Assembly: GCF_003576645.1 (NCBI RefSeq)
Contig: NC_044916.1
Location: forward strand, 5,075,572 to 5,139,571
DNA from: Ipomoea triloba
Lineage: Eukaryota > Streptophyta > Magnoliopsida > Solanales > Convolvulaceae
Direction of reading: 5' to 3'
DNA: 64,000 nucleotides
Shown: in pieces, positions 59,501-64,000 of the stretch
Layout: each line of letters begins with the position of its first letter
Numbering within the stretch: position 1 is the stretch's first letter
Position numbers and translations under genes: made by a program
Notes under the pieces: model-generated
The model's database searches: none
The model's input: only the letters and a program-made list of their open reading frames with translations
Told to the model about the DNA's origin: nothing

Positions 59501-62500
59501 GTTGTATTTTACTAGTGCTCTTTTCAACTACTCTTGTCATCATAATAAGCACTAACAAAAATTAAAAGATGATGATGTGCAGTTACATAGATCTTTCTTA
59601 CAATAATTTTGAGAAGAACTCTGTGTCACCAATTTGCAATCGGGAAAGCCTGTAAGCTTTTGCCTCGTATATGCATATAGTCTTTCAATTGTTCCTTCAA
59701 AGATGGATCACATTAGCTTTCTCATTTATTTTCCTATCAGAAACTTGTTCAAAAGCTATAATGATGGAGGAGAAAATGAGTAAGTTTTAACATATCCTTT
59801 GCCAAACCATTAATATTGTGTCATTCGATCTTAATGTAATTTATTCTCCAAATTATTTCTAACTTGATCCCCTGCCCTTTTGGCCTTGTATAGAAAGTGT
59901 CTAAAGCAATGCACGAAAGGTAAGCACATCTATCATATCACAATACTTGCATTTATGCATCAATGTTGCTGATAAGCAATGAGAAGCATTTGGAATTGAC
60001 AAGTAGTAAGCTTTTGTCTATATATATCATGAATTGTATGGTTGAATCTGCTTGTTTGTCTAATTTTTTTTAGATTGGTATTCATTTCACATCAATTGTG
60101 GTGGAGGAAATGTTTTGATTGGTGACACTACGTATGAGGCAGATGATGAACATTCTACTGGCCTTGCGAAATTTGTTTCCAACAGAGAGAACTGGGCGAC
60201 CAGTAATACAGGACACTTTTGGGATAAAGCCGTAGCACTACTCGACTATACTGCAAAAAATATATCAGTCATCAAGGGAAATGACTCTGAAATCTACAAG
60301 ACAGCTCGCTTATCTCCTTTATCTATGACATATTATGGACGTTGTTTAGCAAATGGAAACTATACTGTGAAACTTCATTTTGCAGAGATAATTCTGAGAG
60401 ATAATAGATCTTTTCAAAGTCTTGGAAAGCGCTTATTTGATGTTTATATACAGGTCAACTGAGAATTTTACCGTTTAAACTATGAACTTTAATTGTTAGT
60501 GTTGTACATTTGACTATACTTATTTTATTGGCTACAGGGTGAAAGGAAATTAAAAGATTTTGATATTGAAACTGAAGCACAAGGAGTTGACAAAGCATTG
60601 GTTAAACAATTTCAAGCAATTGTCAGAGATAAAACTCTGGAGTTGCGCTTTGAGTATGCTGAAAAAGGATCAACTATAGTCCCACTTCCAGGAACATATG
60701 GTCCTTTAATATCTGCCATTTCTGTGGAATCTGGTAATATTACCAATTGGATTTTTTATTAGTAACATATATCTTTTTATTACTTTTTCATTGTTTCTGT
60801 TTAGTTGCTGATAAATAAATGCATGGTATCTAACTCACTCTCATGCGTTTTCTACAAATCTGCAGATTTCAAACCTCCCAAAAAGAGAAAGACTTTAATC
60901 ATAATTATTGCAGTAGCTTCTTTGTTTCTTATTTTTGCCATTCTTTGTTTGGCTTGGTGGAAGATCTATAAAAACAAGACCTCACTAGAAAATGGTAATA
61001 TATGCATTTAGTTTCATTTACTTTCTGATTTTGTATATATAAACTTGTACACTCTAACATTCTGTGCATGCACTCACAATATCCACACATGCCCAAGGTT
61101 GGGTTGGCATCACAAAACCACCTAAAGAAAAACTTCTTTTTTTACATATGCACCAGCAATATAATTTTTACAGAGTACTTATACTGTTCTAGTGCAGAAC
61201 TACGAGGTCTTGATTTACAAACTAGTCTATTTACCTTCTCACAAATTAAAGCTGCTACAAACAACTTTGATATTGTAAATAAGATCGGTGAAGGTGGTTT
61301 TGGGCCTGTCTACAAGGTATATTAAGGTTTATGAATATCCATAATCTATTAATTCATAACTTAACACTTTTGTTTTTGGACTTGCCAGAGATGCTAAGTT
61401 TATGATCTTGGATTTTTCCTTGTGTGTAAAACTAGGGTATATTATTGGATGGTACAGTTATTGCTGTGAAACAACTATCATCCAAATCAAGACAAGGAAA
61501 TCGTGAATTTGTGAACGAAATAAGCTTGATTTCTTGTTTGAAGCACCCTAATCTTGTGAAACTTTATGGATGTTGTGTTGAGGGAAAACAGTTGTTGCTG
61601 GTGTATGAGTACTTGGAAAACAATAGTCTTGCACATGCTCTTTATGGTAAATTTAATTTGAAATCTTAATTGTTGTGATAGTGTGGATATAGTTTATCTT
61701 TATCAACATAGGTATTCTGAGTTAACAATTAATTACAGGTGGAGAAGATTGTCAATCAAAGATTGAATGGCCTACCAGATATAGAATTTGTATTGGTATT
61801 GCTAGAGGTTTAGCTTTCTTGCATGAAGAATCAGCAATAAAAATTGTACACAGAGACATTAAACCAAACAACGTGCTGCTTGACAAAGAAAACAATCCAA
61901 AAATTTCAGATTTTGGTCTAGCTAAACTTAATGATGACGAGAATACACACGTCAGCACGAGAGTTGCTGGGACAACGTAAGATGTTATAAATTAAAAATT
62001 TCCTGTCTATTTTGTATTTCCTAATTCATCATATAGTTAAAAGAAACAATTATTTTACACATTTTTTCTGTGTTTATAGAGGATACATGGCTCCTGAATA
62101 TGCATTATGGGGCTACTTAACATTCAAATCTGATGTCTATAGTTTTGGAGTTGTGGCACTAGAAATTGTTGCGGGGAAAAAGAACAGAAAGTATCGTCCT
62201 AATGACAACTATGTTTGCCTCCTTGATTGGGTGAGATATCAGTACTATCAAGCTCATAATTCATAGATTGCATTTGCATATATACATGTCAAACTAAGTG
62301 GCCTGTGCTTATATTCAGTTGTGTTCTAATGTATTTAATGCACAATTTTCAGGCACTTGATCTTCGACAAAGAGGAAACCTAATGGATCTAATAGATCCA
62401 AGATTAGGTTCTGATTTGGACAAAGAAGAAGCACTCAGAATGATCAAAGTGGCTTTGCTTTGTACTAATCCTTCCCCAATTCTTAGGCCATCCATGTCTG

Positions 62501-62658
62501 CAGTAGTAAGCATGCTTGAAGGCCATGGTGATATTCTTGAATACAAATCTGATCTACACGAATTCAATTTTGAAGCAATGAGAGATCGTTATGAGGAAAC
62601 GCCAATTGGCTTAAGTGATTCTCCTTACAAACTAAAATTTTCTCCAAATACAAATTAA
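56563..62658 (+). CDS. LRR-malectin receptor-like kinase E (LRR-RLK VIII-2), 973 aa, intact
   Basis: Exons: 56563-56665, 56772-56949, 57044-57115, 57205-57273, 57357-57428, 57543-57614, 58350-58421, 58518-58586, 58668-58739, 58868-58939, 59035-59103, 59205-59273, 59402-59470, 59583-59651, 59741-59779, 59894-59919, 60074-60453, 60538-60733, 60866-60994, 61198-61316, 61436-61646, 61739-61976, 62080-62230, 62353-62658. The 2922 nt are in phase. Signal peptide ends FLEA; LRRs follow. The malectin exon is one codon longer than in A (ADDEHSTG). Exon 19, coding the TM helix, is two codons shorter. The kinase has [32 protein letters not shown] and [11 protein letters not shown] replaces ALFG at the end of exon 21. 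Exon 16 is 26 nt as in C, a sign that C and E are close relatives there. Intron 6 is 735 bp against 93-145 bp elsewhere. Confidence 0.92.
57615..58349 (+). other. Enlarged intron 6 of gene E
   Basis: About 630 bp of extra DNA relative to the same intron in A-D, between TTGTTAATC and GATGCTTTCTTTATTTTT. The insert includes TGACGTGGATTTCCACTAGT followed by ATATATAC. I see no inverted ends or coding sequence and cannot name it. Confidence 0.6.
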
Positions 62659-63204
62659 TAATTAAAAATTACATCTTTAAGAAATATATTAAAATAAAAA
62701 TTTATACTTGCTTGTAACATTAAATTTACTTCCTTTCAAAGTTTAGGACCCTTGACCAAGCAAATGTATTGAAATCTTTGTTTTATATTCTGTAGCCTTT
62801 TCTTGGACAATTTTTGCATCTTTCATATGTTACGTTGTTGGAAACTCTCGTCATTTCTCATGGCTTTCTTCAGCATGCTTCCAACTTCTCTAACATTATA
62901 TTTACTGGCTTTGCATTTACTTTCACAAATAGAATTAGGCACTAACCTAACTTAGAAAACTTGTGGCCAGACTAGAAAATATATTTATGTTAAAAAAAAA
63001 ATAAAAAAGTTTAATCAAAATTGAATTTATTTTTATTAACCTAATATGATTTACTATTGATGATACATCAATTTTTGTATCTGGATGTGTGTATTAAATA
63101 ATTTCACTCTTATTTAATAGTACACAAATCACACATAACATATAAACAAAATTAAAAAGATTAGAAAACTCTTGTCTTATGGATTCGAATAAAGCATCAA
63201 ATAT
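62659..63204. other. 3' flank of gene E
   Basis: AT-rich with no gene. No signal-peptide exon of the family is found on the minus strand here, although a reversed promoter lies just to the right. Confidence 0.5.
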
Positions 63205-63430
63205 TTTCTCTTTTATACATTTATTGTACATAATAAAGTTGACATGAGTCTTCCCGTCTTGAGCAAGTTGAGACGACATGCAGAATGACTGAATGAGATA
63301 TTTGTTACATTATTGTTTGGTTGTTTTGAGCAATAATGAGACCAATAATGCAATATTGCAATAATGAGACATTTATGATTTTATGGCTTGGTTGTTGGTT
63401 TACTGATTAAGAAAGAGAAATTTCAATTTT
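63205..63430 (-). promoter_or_regulatory. Orphan family promoter, reverse orientation
   Basis: On the minus strand it reads AACCAAGCCATAAAATC, CAACCAAACAATAATG, AACTTGCTCAAGACG, GACTCATGTCAACTTTATTA and TGTACAATAAATGTAT, the full ordered block of the kinase-family promoter (compare D at 43485-43600 and C at 35940-36250). No exon 1 follows it. Confidence 0.65.
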
Positions 63431-64000
63431 TTTCATGTCAATTGATTGATGGATTTGTCATTGTCGTACGGCGGCCATGCTATAGTATTTATTACACTCG
63501 TATAATATAAGAATTCTATCACATGGGCTCCTCATCTCTATTTCCTTACTTTTACTATATGATTTGTGAAGCAATGATAAATTATTTTAGTTTGGTGAGT
63601 CACAAAAAAATGTTAACATACAAAATTTGAATGAAATAGTAAAGATTGTGAGTAGAATTTGAGAGTTCAAATAATATTTTTCGTGATGCATAAAAGTAGT
63701 ATTTTCCCTCATTGAATGTTACGTACTAAAGTAAATCTCTTGAAATCTCGGATTAATGTGCCGCCAAAGTCTTTCAAAGTGCCAAGTCAACAAACCAATA
63801 ATTTATTGTACTATCATTTTTAAAAACAAACATGACTGAATGTAGAGGTGGTCACGGGCCGGTTTAAGTTCAAATCGACACTGAAAAAAGCTAAGCAGTC
63901 TTGGGTTTCACCGAGCCTGGGTTGGGCTTAGCTCAAACCTGAACCGACTTATAGAGGGCCGATTCATGTTCTATAACGAAAAAAAAAAAAAAAAAAAAAA
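63431..64000. other. Right-end intergenic DNA
   Basis: No gene recognised. GGTCACGGGCCGGTTTAAGT and GAGCCTGGGTTGGGCTTAGC at 63850-63930 look like part of a dispersed repeat, ending in a poly(A) run that reaches the window edge (63979-64000), as a retroposon tail would. Confidence 0.5.

Overview
The window is nuclear DNA from a flowering plant, most likely a eudicot. It has short GT-AG introns, Arabidopsis-type telomeric repeats (CCCTAAA variants), plant LINE, gypsy, CACTA, Stowaway, Tourist-like and SINE elements, and a cluster of plant receptor kinases. An asterid is plausible, but the species cannot be fixed from sequence alone.

The main content is a tandem family of five leucine-rich-repeat/malectin receptor-like kinases (LRR-RLK subfamily VIII-2, the At1g53430/At1g07650/RFK1 type). 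Copies A (12252-19244, +), B (23392-29282, +), D (43719-51769, +) and E (56563-62658, +) are on the plus strand. Copy C (35924-29934, -) is inverted and tail-to-tail with B. I traced every exon. All five models keep phase from ATG to stop, giving about 972, 971, 963, 972 and 973 residues. Four have 24 exons; D has 23 because introns 19 and its flanks were removed in one precise in-frame deletion. Each protein has a signal peptide, about a dozen LRRs encoded by 66-75-bp exons, a malectin domain, one membrane helix and an RD-type Ser/Thr kinase. A degenerate malectin-exon fragment lies at 52420-52755, and orphan copies of the family promoter in reverse orientation lie after A (about 20385-20465, resuming at 21155) and after E (about 63205-63430).

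The left end (1-5470) is different. A broken LINE (reverse transcriptase, zf-RVT, RNase H-like) ends in poly(A), which runs straight into degenerate telomeric repeats. Two further 5'-truncated LINE 3' ends follow in the same orientation, each also ending in poly(A) plus telomeric repeats, and then a LINE endonuclease fragment. This alternation is the most unusual structure in the window.

The rest is intergenic DNA rich in transposons: a 1.87-kb solo LTR with a perfect 5-bp target duplication (6692-8560), a 1.7-kb non-autonomous CACTA element that splits the promoter of E (54402-56115), a Stowaway MITE (22327-22584), a Tourist-like MITE (38275-38699), fold-back elements, gypsy-type LTR pieces, several tRNA-derived SINEs and minisatellites. 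Intron 2 of the kinase genes is a repeated landing site for insertions (90 bp in B, 2.4 kb in D). I found no tRNA, rRNA or CRISPR locus.
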